Of a DNA stretch of 64,000 bases, positions 26,560 to 35,736 are shown piece after piece (the first letter of the stretch is position 1; each line of letters opens with the position of its first letter). Made by a program: the position numbers and the translations under genes. The stretch comes from Marivirga arenosa (GTDB lineage Bacteria > Bacteroidota > Bacteroidia > Cytophagales > Cyclobacteriaceae). The stretch covers positions 372,001 through 436,000 of the forward strand of contig NZ_CP129970.2 of NCBI RefSeq assembly GCF_030503895.2, in the 5' to 3' direction. The notes under the pieces are model-generated. The model had not been told where the DNA came from. It saw nothing but the letters and a program-made list of their open reading frames with translations, and searched no databases.

Positions 26560-27078
26560 TTAAATCAATATACCCATGCTGGATAATTGATTAGATATTT
26601 TTAGGTTATTAGCTTGAATTGAAGATTCATTTATCTCAAATCTAAGCTTACCATTTATTTCCTTAAAATTAATGCAGCTTCCTTCTTTACCTAGCCCATT
26701 CTTATCAGTAATCATTAAAGTTGATTTTCCTGAAAATTTATTTTTAGCAGCGTCAAAATCTCTACTTTTATTGCTCGCTAAATAAAGTACATGAGCATTT
26801 GTTACAGCATTAATATCATCTGCTTTTACAACCTTAACAGTTTGACCTTTAACTGTTCTATTAGAATAGAAAGCTTCGATTGTAGAGGCAACGTTTTCAT
26901 CTCCAACCACAGCTATTACAAAGTTTCCTGACTTTGCATCTGCTGGCCACTCTACATATTTAATGAAATTAAACATTAACATAGAATGGATCTCGTGCAT
27001 TGGTCTATCTCCTGATTTAAGAGAAAACCCTACTGCCATTAGTGCAATTACGATTAGTACTTTACTGATTCTTTTCAT
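26560..27078 (-). CDS. YfiR/DUF4154 family periplasmic protein, copy 2
   Basis: 172 residues, signal peptide about 1-21, then the same fold as copy 1: MHEIHSMLMFNFIKYVEWP, SGNFVIAVVGDENVAS, NAHVLYLASNKSRDF, DKNGLGKEGSCINFKEINGKLRFEIN, ending in a matching MGILI. It keeps a single cysteine, so the paired disulfides of Pseudomonas YfiR cannot form. The two genes are a tandem duplication, each with its own promoter-like box and terminator, so they may be expressed independently. Confidence 0.87.
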   Translation of the reverse strand: MKRISKVLIVIALMAVGFSLKSGDRPMHEIHSMLMFNFIKYVEWPADAKSGNFVIAVVGDENVASTIEAFYSNRTVKGQTVKVVKADDINAVTNAHVLYLASNKSRDFDAAKNKFSGKSTLMITDKNGLGKEGSCINFKEINGKLRFEINESSIQANNLKISNQLSSMGILI

Positions 27079-27104
27079 TTTGTATTTATTGATAATTTAC
27101 TCTA

Positions 27105-27112
27105 CAAAGGTA
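27105..27112 (-). promoter_or_regulatory. -7 promoter element of YfiR copy 2
   Basis: TACCTTTG on the minus strand, fitting TAnnTTTG, 27 bases before the ATG. TTTA rather than TTTG is found near the -33 position. Confidence 0.45.
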
Positions 27113-27178
27113 AAAGGTTGATATTTATCAGTAAATCGAAAAAGCACGATAAGCTTTCAGAAGTAATATTTTGATAGA

Positions 27179-28255
27179 TTACGACAAATTGTATTTGAAA
27201 TCATGCTCATTTTTAAGGTTTACAACAAATGAATGTAATAAATCAATCACTGACTGAACATCCTTAGAGTGTACCATTTCAACTGTGGTATGCATGTACT
27301 TCAATGGAAGTGATACTAAAGCAGATGGAACGCCCTCGTTACTATATGCAAATGCATCTGTATCAGTACCTGTAGCCCGGCTAGCCGCTGATCTTTGGAA
27401 AGGAATTTTACCTTTTTCAGCTAATTCAATTAACATCTTTAACAGATTATTTTGAACTGCAGGTCCGTAAGTAAGTACCGGACCATTTCCTGATTTCTGA
27501 TCACCACTTTCAATCTTATTATACAAAGGTGAGTGTGTATCATGGCATACATCAGTTATCACTGCTACATCAGGTTTGATTTTATGAGCTATCATATGGG
27601 CGCCTTTTAGTCCAACTTCCTCTTGTACAGCATTTACAATATAAAGAGCGAATGGAATTTTATCTTTATTTTCATGAATCTTCCTTGCTACTTCGGCTAT
27701 CATGAAGCCCCCAATTCTATTATCTAAAGCTCGGCCTACTATGTAGTCTTTATCTTTTAGATACATTGCCTCATCATCGAATGTAATTACACAGCCTACA
27801 TGGATTCCCATCTTCTCAACTTCTTCTTTATTAGCAGCGCCTACATCAATGAAGATATTTTTTAATTCCGGCTTGATATCATTCTCTTTGTTTCTAACAT
27901 GAATTGCAGGCCAACCAAAAATACCTTTCACTATCCCTTTATCCGTATGGATATTAACACGTTTTGAAGGTGCAATCTGATGATCTGAACCACCATTTCT
28001 GATTACATAGATATAACCATCATCTGAAATATAATTTACAAACCAAGAAATTTCATCAGCATGGGCTTCTATTACTACTTTATAAGGAGCATCCTTATTA
28101 ATGATTGCAGCTACCGATCCGTAATTGTCTTGTATATAATCATCAGTGTAGGGCTTAACATAATCTAACCAAAGCTTTTGGCCATTAGTCTCAAAGCCTG
28201 TTGGTGCTGCATTATTTAAATATTTAAATAGAAAATCTTCTGCTATCTTATCCAT
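27179..28255 (-). CDS. M42 family aminopeptidase
   Basis: 358 residues. A cytoplasmic di-metal aminopeptidase (glutamyl aminopeptidase / tetrahedral peptidase group) that trims peptides from the N-terminus. Metal-binding and catalytic segments are intact: IEAHADEI (His65, Asp67), VGRALDNRIGG, VQEEVGLKGAH (Glu pair), DVCHDTHSP and the C-terminal KYMHTTVEMVHS. Opening APTGFE is also typical. Single gene upstream of the small membrane protein gene on the same strand, gap 87 bases. Confidence 0.92.
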   Translation of the reverse strand: MDKIAEDFLFKYLNNAAPTGFETNGQKLWLDYVKPYTDDYIQDNYGSVAAIINKDAPYKVVIEAHADEISWFVNYISDDGYIYVIRNGGSDHQIAPSKRVNIHTDKGIVKGIFGWPAIHVRNKENDIKPELKNIFIDVGAANKEEVEKMGIHVGCVITFDDEAMYLKDKDYIVGRALDNRIGGFMIAEVARKIHENKDKIPFALYIVNAVQEEVGLKGAHMIAHKIKPDVAVITDVCHDTHSPLYNKIESGDQKSGNGPVLTYGPAVQNNLLKMLIELAEKGKIPFQRSAASRATGTDTDAFAYSNEGVPSALVSLPLKYMHTTVEMVHSKDVQSVIDLLHSFVVNLKNEHDFKYNLS

Positions 28256-28342
28256 AAATTATAATTTATTAAAACTATGCTAAGATAAGCGTTGAGAACT
28301 CATAAAGGTTACCAGAAATCTATTTTTTATGTATTAAGACAC

Positions 28343-28534
28343 CTATCTCTTTCCAGCAGCTAGAAATGGAAATAGAAAAATAGCACCAACAGCCGCAAAA
28401 GATAAATTAATAGCAAATCCTAAAATTCGGAGTGGCAGTGTGATAAGCCATATAAAAGGATAAAGAATTAATGCTATGATTGCTACGGGCCAGCAAATCA
28501 CCAATAAAATACACCAAAGTAGGAACTTAATCAT
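28343..28534 (-). CDS. Small two-helix membrane protein
   Basis: 63 residues, almost wholly hydrophobic: helices at about 4-33 and 37-59 with a short proline-containing turn and a basic AAGKR tail. Tryptophans and prolines recur (CWPVAI, YPFIWLITLPLRI). I do not recognise a family. It would sit in the inner membrane; same strand as and just upstream of the M42 peptidase gene. Confidence 0.6.
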   Translation of the reverse strand: MIKFLLWCILLVICWPVAIIALILYPFIWLITLPLRILGFAINLSFAAVGAIFLFPFLAAGKR

Positions 28535-28697
28535 ATCTATATCTTTTTAAAATAGATATTCAATAGCCGTACCAAAATACTAAAGCATCATTTAAGGCAT
28601 TAAAATGAACTTTTGGCTGGATTGAATAGAGGGAATTGTATAATTATCGGACAGTAGGATGTACAAATATGTACACTGATTCATTACAGTACAGAAA

Positions 28698-28723
28698 TAA
28701 AAAAGCCCACTTTTGTGGGCCTT
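28698..28723 (-). terminator. Terminator of the amidohydrolase gene
   Basis: GCCCAC-tttt-GTGGGC (28705-28720), with AA and TT extending the stem and a T run on the minus strand, 28 bases past the stop. Confidence 0.85.
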
Positions 28724-28751
28724 ACTATATTTTGATTGTATCTGATGATTT

Positions 28752-30029
28752 TTAGTTCTTATAAATCTTTCCTTTTTTCATCACAAACTTCACATCCTCC
28801 ATTGTATTAACATTTTCAGTTGGATCATCTTCTACTGCAATAATATCAGCCATTTTACCTTTAGCAATAGAACCATATTGATCATATACCTTTAATAATT
28901 TAGCTGGAGTAACTGTAGCTGATACAATAGCCTCCATTGCAGGCATTCCTGCTTCTACCATATAACCAAACTCTTTCCCATTTTCCCCATGTTTAAATAC
29001 ACCGGCATCAGTACCAAAGGCAATGTTCACACCTTTCTTATAGGCCTTCGAAAATGTATCTTGAATTTTAGGACCAATCGCCTTAGCTTTTGGCACTACC
29101 ACTTCAGGATAATAGCCTTCAATTTCAGCTAATTCAGCTACACTTTTACCCGCTGTAATAGTAGGTACATAGTAAGCATCATATTCTTTCATCAACTCCA
29201 TCGTTTCTTCAGACATTAAAGTACCATGTTCAATGGTTTTAATTCCAGCTCTAATGGCTCTTTGCATACCTTCATCTCCATGAGCATGAGCGGCTGTGAT
29301 CATACCATAATCATTAGCTGTTTCTACTATAGCTTTTAATTCATCTTCAAAAAACTGAGGATTTTGGCCATTTTTAGCCATACTTAATACGCCACCTGTA
29401 GCCGTTATTTTAATTACATCAGCTCCGTTTTTATAACGCTGTCTAACAGCTTTTCTAGCTTCTTCAGGGCTATTCACTACTCCCTCAGCAGGACCTGGAT
29501 TTCCCATTAAATCACTTTTGTATCCATTGGTTGGATCAGCGTGACCACCTGTAGTAGCAATTGATTTTCCGGCTGAGTAAATAGTAGGCCCATCTACATA
29601 ACCTTTGTTAATGGCATCTCTAAGACTCGAGTTTACTCCAGTCCCCCCCAAATCCCTTACAGAAGTAAAGCCAGCCATTAATGTTTTTTTAGCATAAACT
29701 ACAGATTGAAATGCAATATCGGCTTCATTCAAAGTAAATCTCTTAATATAACCATCTTTAGCAGTTTCACTTTCAATATGAACATGCATATCGAATAATC
29801 CTGGCATAACTGTCTTTGACTTAAGATCAATGACTTCAACACCATCTTCAGCATTTTTATAGCCTTTTTCTAAACCGACAATTTTTTGTCCCTCCACTAT
29901 TACGGTCATTTCTTCTAAGATCTTACCTTTTTCAACATCAATCAATTTACCACAATGCAAATAGCTTGTTTGAGCCAAAGAAGAAAAACTCAAATAAACC
30001 AAAGAGAATAATAGAATTAGCTTTTTCAT
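28752..30029 (-). CDS. Amidohydrolase family metal-dependent hydrolase, secreted
   Basis: 425 residues with a signal peptide (about 1-19, ending LAQ). The M38-type TIM barrel shows the metal-binding MHVHIESE motif, the region around KITATGG with its lysine, HAHGDEGMQRAI, GIKTIEHGT, and GTDAGVF. The closest general type is the imidazolonepropionase-like / Xaa-Pro dipeptidase group of Bacteroidota, periplasmic enzymes that cleave amide or dipeptide bonds. Substrate unknown. Single gene. Confidence 0.9.
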   Translation of the reverse strand: MKKLILLFSLVYLSFSSLAQTSYLHCGKLIDVEKGKILEEMTVIVEGQKIVGLEKGYKNAEDGVEVIDLKSKTVMPGLFDMHVHIESETAKDGYIKRFTLNEADIAFQSVVYAKKTLMAGFTSVRDLGGTGVNSSLRDAINKGYVDGPTIYSAGKSIATTGGHADPTNGYKSDLMGNPGPAEGVVNSPEEARKAVRQRYKNGADVIKITATGGVLSMAKNGQNPQFFEDELKAIVETANDYGMITAAHAHGDEGMQRAIRAGIKTIEHGTLMSEETMELMKEYDAYYVPTITAGKSVAELAEIEGYYPEVVVPKAKAIGPKIQDTFSKAYKKGVNIAFGTDAGVFKHGENGKEFGYMVEAGMPAMEAIVSATVTPAKLLKVYDQYGSIAKGKMADIIAVEDDPTENVNTMEDVKFVMKKGKIYKN

Positions 30030-30061
30030 ATAGTATTTATTAGTTAATGGATATTTATTTC

Positions 30062-30514
30062 TTATAGAAAGTCTTCCGGGTAATTGATGTATAGCTCTAA
30101 TTCCTCATCTTTCAATTCAGGCTCCTCATTCACATCTTTTGCGGTTACTATAGAATTTGTAATGCTTCCTACCAGTCCTCTGTCTAATCCCATCCTTTCT
30201 GCAATAACAGAACACATCTGAGCTTCTCTCTCATCTAGTTTATTATCGACCAGCATCATTTGGATATATTCATATAGAAAAACAATCTTTTCTTTTAAAG
30301 TATCCGGTTCTTCAAAGCTTATTTCAGAAGATTCATCAATAATTTTATCGACCTCCTTTTCAGTCACCCCATTTTTTCGTCCTAGCGCATAAAGGTATCT
30401 TTTTTCTTCCTTTACAAAGTTATTATCAATTTTAGCTAACTGATATAAATGTATCAGATGAGAATGTATTTTTTCTTTAGTCAAGGCAAGTTGAAATTTC
30501 ATTTTAACACACAA
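30062..30514 (-). CDS. TerB-like protein
   Basis: 150 residues, all-helical. IHSHLIHLYQLAKIDNNFVKEEKRYLYAL and LVDNKLDEREAQMCSVIAERMGL are the paired acidic helix units of the TerB / tellurite-resistance fold, in which conserved acids bind metal. Role here unknown. The true start may be Met5 (30502), since the first four residues are uncharacteristic. 32 bases upstream of the amidohydrolase on the same strand. Confidence 0.75.
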   Translation of the reverse strand: MCVKMKFQLALTKEKIHSHLIHLYQLAKIDNNFVKEEKRYLYALGRKNGVTEKEVDKIIDESSEISFEEPDTLKEKIVFLYEYIQMMLVDNKLDEREAQMCSVIAERMGLDRGLVGSITNSIVTAKDVNEEPELKDEELELYINYPEDFL

Positions 30515-30575
30515 TATAAAGCAAGATACAAAATGTTATAGGTATTTCCATTGAATTTAACTTATATTGAAGTCC

Positions 30576-31169
30576 ATGAATTTTTTGGCTCACATATATC
30601 TTTCAGGTGAATCTGATGAAATAAAAATCGGGAATTTTATAGGTGATTTTGTTAAAGCATCTGATATGGAGCGTTTTAATGAAGGGATCAATAGAGGTAT
30701 AAAATTGCATTGGGCAATTGACGAATTCACTGATCATCACGCTGTTGTACAAAACAGCAAAGATAGATTAAGACCTAAATATGGACATTATGCTGGAGTT
30801 ATTATCGATATTTTTTATGATCATTTCTTAGCGAGAAACTGGAATGATTTTCATTCTACCCCACTCAGAAAATTTGTAGATGAAACTTATAATATGTTTA
30901 ATCAAAATTTAGACATCCTTCCTGAAAATGTTCAATATGTTTTGCCGTATATGATTAAAAATGATTGGTTATATAATTACCAATATTTTGATGGAATTGA
31001 AAAAGTGATGCAAGGGATGGCGAATCGATCGAATTTCAATTCTAAAATGGAACAGTCAATCGATGAACTGAAAAAATATCATAAGGAATTTGAGAAAGAA
31101 TTTCAGGAGTTTTTCCCAGAGCTTATTGACTTTTCCAAGACCTTCCTAGAAATGAAAATGAATCATTAG
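30576..31169 (+). CDS. acpH: Acyl carrier protein phosphodiesterase
   Basis: 197 residues. AcpH removes the 4'-phosphopantetheine arm from holo-ACP. MNFLAHIYLS at the start, GNFIGDFVK, the HWAIDEFTDHH and DIFYDHFLARNW motifs of this HD-like fold are all present. I use ATG 30576 because MNFLAH is the family's normal N-terminus; an in-frame TTG three codons earlier is less likely. Divergent from the TerB-like gene. Confidence 0.88.
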   Translation: MNFLAHIYLSGESDEIKIGNFIGDFVKASDMERFNEGINRGIKLHWAIDEFTDHHAVVQNSKDRLRPKYGHYAGVIIDIFYDHFLARNWNDFHSTPLRKFVDETYNMFNQNLDILPENVQYVLPYMIKNDWLYNYQYFDGIEKVMQGMANRSNFNSKMEQSIDELKKYHKEFEKEFQEFFPELIDFSKTFLEMKMNH

Positions 31170-31173
31170 AAAT

Positions 31174-31203
31174 AAAAAAAGCTGATGATAAAATCACCAG
31201 CTT
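31174..31203. terminator. Bidirectional terminator between acpH and the Ig-like gene
   Basis: AAGCTGATGAT (31179-31189) pairs with ATCACCAGCTT (31193-31203) with one mismatch. T run on the minus strand; the plus side is weaker. Confidence 0.75.
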
Positions 31204-31226
31204 GAAATAAATGCTATTAAGTACAA

Positions 31227-31601
31227 CTACTGAATCACAATAGCTACTTTATTTAGCTTTTTGGCCACTAATGTATCCGTTTTAACTCCTAAGTTATTAT
31301 TATTCATTTTACCTTTCTCGGCATAAACGTGATAAACTGTAGGCTCTAAATCTTTGAAGGTTACTCTTCCTTTATCATCAGTCATCTGAGGCTCAGTAAC
31401 TGGATTTTCTCCTTTTCTATAATCCTCATTATTGCTGTATAAAGTTACCGTTGCTCCTTCTTGAATATTACCTAAATCATCCTGAATTGTGATTCTAAGA
31501 TTAGTTTTAAAAAACTGATCATTAATATCTTTGGGGGTAAATTGAAAAAACAAAAATGCTGATAGTGTTAATAAACTTAATGTTAGTGTTAATTTTTTCA
31601 T
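31227..31601 (-). CDS. Secreted carboxypeptidase-regulatory-like domain protein
   Basis: 124 residues: signal peptide (about 1-20) then one prealbumin/Cna-B-like beta sandwich with LRITIQDDLGNIQEGATVTLYSN, a DDKGRVTFKDLEPTVYHVYAEKG turn and a final TLVAKKLNKVAIVIQ strand. Such domains usually support adhesion or folding of surface proteins. It is a single-domain protein, probably periplasmic or surface exposed, with no known partner. Upstream on the same strand is the ABC transporter pair, about 50 bases away. Confidence 0.7.
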   Translation of the reverse strand: MKKLTLTLSLLTLSAFLFFQFTPKDINDQFFKTNLRITIQDDLGNIQEGATVTLYSNNEDYRKGENPVTEPQMTDDKGRVTFKDLEPTVYHVYAEKGKMNNNNLGVKTDTLVAKKLNKVAIVIQ

Positions 31602-31651
31602 ACTATTTTTTTTCCTTTTAACGTTTGATTTTTAGAATTGTTATTGAATCA

Positions 31652-32326
31652 TTATAATCCTAGAATACCTATATCTTTTTTAAATCCAGATTTTATTTCT
31701 GATTCTAATTTACTAAAATGGCTCTTTGTAAAACCTGAACTTAATTCGCCTTCCTCAAAAAGAAATATCTGATCACAAATATTGGTTAAGCTTGAATAAA
31801 TATGTGAGGAGACTAGTAATATCTTTCCTAATTCTTTTAGCTTTAAAAAAATATCTGATAATATTAAATTACTCTGCATATCCACACCATTAAATGGCTC
31901 ATCTAATAAGAATACTTCATTTTTCTGCATTAAAATGGCCAATAAAGCTAGTTTCTTCTTCATACCCGTAGAATAATGAGAAGCATATTCATCTAAAGGA
32001 AGATCAAAGATGTTCTTTTTATCGAGATCACTATAATCTTGATTTCTAGCATTACACATTAATACAATATATTCGCGACCAGTCAATTTTGATAAAAAAT
32101 CAGGCTCGGTAAGCAAGAGTCCTGTATTATTCTTCAAACTAGAGAAACTTGAAGTAATGGAACCATAATAATCCTCAATACCTGTTAAACATTTAAAAAA
32201 TGTGGTTTTACCAGCACCGTTAGCTCCAACAATACCATAAATTTGTCCTCCATCAATACTAAGATTGATGTTTTTCAATATAGACTTATTACCATACGAT
32301 TTCGATAGATTCTCTATTTTAATCAT
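31652..32326 (-). CDS. ABC transporter ATP-binding protein
   Basis: 224 residues, a complete ABC ATPase: Walker A GANGAGKTT, signature YSTGMKKKL (STG variant of LSGGQ), Walker B VFLLDEPFNGVD and switch His in SSHIYS. This signature variation and the short length are usual for ABC-2 type exporters of Bacteroidota. Its first 8 bases overlap the upstream permease gene, so the two are coupled and form one transporter in the inner membrane. Substrate unknown. Confidence 0.9.
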   Translation of the reverse strand: MIKIENLSKSYGNKSILKNINLSIDGGQIYGIVGANGAGKTTFFKCLTGIEDYYGSITSSFSSLKNNTGLLLTEPDFLSKLTGREYIVLMCNARNQDYSDLDKKNIFDLPLDEYASHYSTGMKKKLALLAILMQKNEVFLLDEPFNGVDMQSNLILSDIFLKLKELGKILLVSSHIYSSLTNICDQIFLFEEGELSSGFTKSHFSKLESEIKSGFKKDIGILGL

Positions 32327-33251
32327 CTAAATATTTAGCTAAACTCTTTACAGATTGAACATAAAAATACGGAATTAAAGCAATTAAGAGTGGAGGAAAA
32401 TATACAGCCAATGCAACTAACATACTTTCTTTAACTCCAATTCTTTCTGGAAATGCAGAATATTTTAATAAAATTGCTCCTGATAGAAAAAGTACTCCCA
32501 AAAAATAAAAAATCAGTATTAATAAAATTTTATCGCTAAAAAAGTAAAAGAATAATACTAATTCAGCACCATAAAGCACGAAATGCTGAAAAAATGCCAA
32601 TTTAATTTTTTTCAATAGAAATAAATGTGATCTATGCTTGTATACCCATACATACCCGAGCAGATCTTGATGCATAAAATATCCAGCTGAAAGTATAAAC
32701 TGTATAAAAATGACGAATAATGCTAGATGAAAATTAGCATATATAATTGATATAGCAACTAAGAAATACGAAGCTAATATTAGTGGGAAAGTTTTTCTAA
32801 AGCCTATGATAAACTCATGAGGGTACTTCCCGAATGGAGTTGGAACTACAAAGTTAAATGAAAATCCTCTTTTATAAAAAGCAAGTAAAAAACTTAAAAT
32901 GAAAAGAATTAGAGCCAATTGGGGGTATGAATAATAAAGTAAAAAAACTGCAAATGGAAGTGAAAGAATTAAACTCTCAATAAGTCTGATTTTATAGAAT
33001 TTTTTAGGTGGAAAGCAAAATTCTAGAAACCTCAACCTTCTTTTTGAAGCTATTTTTGCTATCAAAAATATAGGTACTAAGATGTAAATAAAGTGTAGGT
33101 TATTATTCTCTGAGAGTGTATAATTTGAAAAGAATACAAATGCAATAAAAATCAAAGCCCAACCTAAATACTTATTAATCCCTGCATCAGTTATATACCT
33201 GCTAAGGATTTTAAGCTGAATCTTAAAATAAACCTTCAAAATCAATTCCAC
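32319..33251 (-). CDS. ABC transporter membrane protein
   Basis: 310 residues with about eight or nine transmembrane helices, aromatic-rich, and basic loops such as IASKRRLRF. There is no recognisable domain beyond this, but the 8-base overlap with the following ABC ATPase gene and the helix number identify it as its permease partner. Substrate unknown; exporter of ABC-2 type likely. Confidence 0.75.
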   Translation of the reverse strand: MELILKVYFKIQLKILSRYITDAGINKYLGWALIFIAFVFFSNYTLSENNNLHFIYILVPIFLIAKIASKRRLRFLEFCFPPKKFYKIRLIESLILSLPFAVFLLYYSYPQLALILFILSFLLAFYKRGFSFNFVVPTPFGKYPHEFIIGFRKTFPLILASYFLVAISIIYANFHLALFVIFIQFILSAGYFMHQDLLGYVWVYKHRSHLFLLKKIKLAFFQHFVLYGAELVLFFYFFSDKILLILIFYFLGVLFLSGAILLKYSAFPERIGVKESMLVALAVYFPPLLIALIPYFYVQSVKSLAKYLDD

Positions 33252-33265
33252 TTATTAAATGACAT

Positions 33266-33300
33266 AAAAAAAGCAATAAATATCTATTTATTGCTTTTTT
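33266..33300. terminator. Bidirectional terminator
   Basis: AAAAAGCAATAAA and TTTATTGCTTTTT frame a TATCTA loop (33268-33299), with A and T runs on both sides. Serves the desaturase gene that ends at 33318 on the minus strand. Confidence 0.85.
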
Positions 33301-33317
33301 CGAGATTATACAAAAAA

Positions 33318-34394
33318 TTATGCTGTTTGCCCAATCAATTTCAAGTGTCTTGTATGTGACCCCATTGCAGCTAACATACTTGGAAATTCATTATAAGCAA
33401 TGTTAAATTGTTCGCAGGTTTCTTTAACCAACTTATTGATAGCAGGATAGTGAACATGGCTAATTCTTGGAAATAAGTGGTGTTCCACCTGGAAATTCAA
33501 TCCTCCTGTATACCAATTTAATATTTTACTTTTAGTACCAAAGTTAGCGGTAGTTCTAATCTGATGAATCGCCCATTCTGTAGGGATGACTCTTTCACCT
33601 TCTACTGGTGCATCATGAAAATCAGTAGATTCTACAACGTGAGCTAATTGAAAAACTACTCCAATTGTCCAACCAGTCACCACTGAAACTGTTAAATATC
33701 CTAAAACAGTAGCTAAAACACCTTTCATTAAAATAGGTAATACAAAGAAAGTAGTGATATATGCTAACTTTGTAGCCCAGAAAATGATATGCTCTTTAAC
33801 GCTCATTTTAGCTAATTCCGTATTGGCTACTTTTCTTGTAAAATACTTTTTGAAATCCTGAAAGAAAACCCAGAATGCATAAGATGTTGCATACAACGGA
33901 TATGCATATACATGCTGAAACTTATGATACCATCTTTTCTTTTGGTGAGTAGATACTCTAATAAAAGGACCTATATTAATATCATCATCCATCCCTTCTA
34001 TATTGGTAAATGAATGGTGATTCTTATTGTGTTTGTTTTTCCAGATGAAAACTACCCCGCCCATAAGATTTAGGGTTAAGCCCATCATGTAGTTAACATG
34101 CTTATTATTTGAGAAGCTGCCGTGAGCTCCATCATGCATCACGTTAAATCCGATAGCCGCTAAATTTAAACCAAATAAGCCGCATAGGACAAGTGATAAC
34201 CATACAGGCATGCTGACAAAAACGATTAACCCATAAAGTAACCCAAATGATGCTAATAAAATAGTCGCTTTTGTATATAGCTTTCTATTTCCCCAGGTTT
34301 TTAAATCGTTTTGTTTAAAATAGGCGTCAACTTTCTTTTTCAATGTTGGAAAAAAGTTGTTGTCTGTGATTTTTGTTGCTGATACTTCTTGCAT
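33318..34394 (-). CDS. Membrane fatty-acid desaturase
   Basis: 358 residues with paired hydrophobic hairpins and the three histidine boxes that bind the di-iron centre: HDGAH, HNKNHH and QVEHH. The glutamine in the third box is typical of front-end/acyl-lipid desaturases and of many Bacteroidota homologues; no cytochrome b5 domain is attached, so electrons must come from a separate donor (the ferredoxin/reductase pair at 49-50 kb is a candidate, by inference only). An in-frame ATG at 34418 would lengthen it by 8 residues but lies inside a hairpin (34411-34429). Confidence 0.9.
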   Translation of the reverse strand: MQEVSATKITDNNFFPTLKKKVDAYFKQNDLKTWGNRKLYTKATILLASFGLLYGLIVFVSMPVWLSLVLCGLFGLNLAAIGFNVMHDGAHGSFSNNKHVNYMMGLTLNLMGGVVFIWKNKHNKNHHSFTNIEGMDDDINIGPFIRVSTHQKKRWYHKFQHVYAYPLYATSYAFWVFFQDFKKYFTRKVANTELAKMSVKEHIIFWATKLAYITTFFVLPILMKGVLATVLGYLTVSVVTGWTIGVVFQLAHVVESTDFHDAPVEGERVIPTEWAIHQIRTTANFGTKSKILNWYTGGLNFQVEHHLFPRISHVHYPAINKLVKETCEQFNIAYNEFPSMLAAMGSHTRHLKLIGQTA

Positions 34395-34410
34395 AATATA
34401 ATTGTAAAGA

Positions 34411-34429
34411 ACCTGCATAACGAGCAGGT
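34411..34429 (-). promoter_or_regulatory. Hairpin in the desaturase 5' leader
   Basis: ACCTGC and GCAGGT flank a 7-base loop, 17 bases upstream of the chosen start. Position suggests a possible control of desaturase expression (for example by temperature), but only the inverted repeat is observed. Confidence 0.35.
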
Positions 34430-34618
34430 GTTATGAATCATTCATAAATTTAAAACTAATTAATAAGGACCCATAAATTTCAAGAACTATTTATGGTATT
34501 GTGGAAAAATAAATCGTTTTGTTCAGTAATTTATTCTGAATATTACACAAAAGTTAAACATCTGCGGAATTTTCAATCGAATAAGGCTGGTATAAGAGAC
34601 ATTTCATTGTCTCACTAG

Positions 34619-34653
34619 CAAAAAATAACCGATTTATGAGATAAATCGGTTAT
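34619..34653 (-). terminator. Terminator of arsS
   Basis: ATAACCGATTTAT (34625-34637) and ATAAATCGGTTAT (34641-34653) form a perfect 13-bp stem with a 3-base loop; TTTTT follows on the minus strand. Confidence 0.88.
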
Positions 34654-34676
34654 AATCAATCTATTATAGTAATTTT

Positions 34677-35732
34677 TTAGGATGTAGCGCCTCCACAGCT
34701 AGAACCACTTCCAGCAGTACAACCAAAACAATGTTGATTTACTAATATCTCTCGAGATTCTAATTTATTAAGATCGAATTCACTGATATGTTGAAGGTTT
34801 TCATCCTTTAATTTCATTTCAAGCATTTGATTAAAATCGCAATCATACAAATATCCATCCCAACTTATCGATATTGTATTTCTACACATCACATTAGCGG
34901 CAGCCATCGGATTATAGCTATCAATTAGTTTCTGCATGTATTGCTCGTAATTTCCACTATTGATCAAATAATCTAAATATCTACTAATAGGGAGATTGGT
35001 AATGGCATACAATTCGTTAAAAATGATACCAAAAGCATCAAACAGCTTTTTCTTAAATTCCTTTTGTAATGATTCTTGACTTCCCGGCATGAAGGCTCCA
35101 CTAGGATTATGGACCAAATGCAACATCAATCCTGTCCCCTCTTTACCATAACCTACTTCATTTAACATTTGCAATGCTTTAATAGATTTATCGAAAACTC
35201 CATCTCCTCTTTGAGAATCCGTTCTTAAGCGAGTGAAATGAGGCATCGAACAAACTACTTCTACCTTATGCTTTGCAAAAAACTCTGGTAAATCATTATA
35301 TTTTGGGTTAGCCAGAAAAATGGTAAGATTAGATCTTACAATCACCTTCTTATTAATTTTAGATAATTCTTCCACAAACCATCTAAAATCAGGATTCATT
35401 TCTGGAGCACCTCCGGTTAAATCTACTGTAGATATGTCAGTATCTTTAATAGCATCTATGCATTGCTGCATAGTTTCTCTTGTCATGATTTCTTTTCGAT
35501 CAGGTCCAGCATCAACATGACAATGCCCACAGGTAAGATTACACATATAACCCACATTTACCTGAAAGATGTCAATCTTAGTAGGCTTTAAAGGGTCAAG
35601 GCCTGTTTCATTCAACTTGCTTTCAAAAGAAGTGAAGTATTCACCATTTTCTTTCGGTTGATTTAAGAAATCAAGTTGTTTCTTAGCATAGGATAATAAG
35701 TGTTGTCTTCTCTTAAGGGTAGCTAAAGTCAT
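34677..35732 (-). CDS. arsS: Arsenosugar biosynthesis radical SAM protein ArsS
   Basis: 351 residues. The radical-SAM 4Fe-4S motif is C64-x3-C68-x2-C71 followed by HVDAGP, and the C-terminus carries the family's C-F-G-C-T-A-G-S-G-S-S-C-G-G cluster-like tail (DUF3641). ArsS transfers the 5'-deoxyadenosyl group of SAM to methylated arsenic, making the precursor of arsenosugars. The TGGAPEMNP and CSMPHFTRLRTDSQRG stretches are typical. The next gene upstream on the same strand (AhpD-like) is 4 bases away, so they form an operon. No arsenic methyltransferase (ArsM) lies in the window. Confidence 0.92.
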   Translation of the reverse strand: MTLATLKRRQHLLSYAKKQLDFLNQPKENGEYFTSFESKLNETGLDPLKPTKIDIFQVNVGYMCNLTCGHCHVDAGPDRKEIMTRETMQQCIDAIKDTDISTVDLTGGAPEMNPDFRWFVEELSKINKKVIVRSNLTIFLANPKYNDLPEFFAKHKVEVVCSMPHFTRLRTDSQRGDGVFDKSIKALQMLNEVGYGKEGTGLMLHLVHNPSGAFMPGSQESLQKEFKKKLFDAFGIIFNELYAITNLPISRYLDYLINSGNYEQYMQKLIDSYNPMAAANVMCRNTISISWDGYLYDCDFNQMLEMKLKDENLQHISEFDLNKLESREILVNQHCFGCTAGSGSSCGGATS

Positions 35733-35736
35733 AAAA

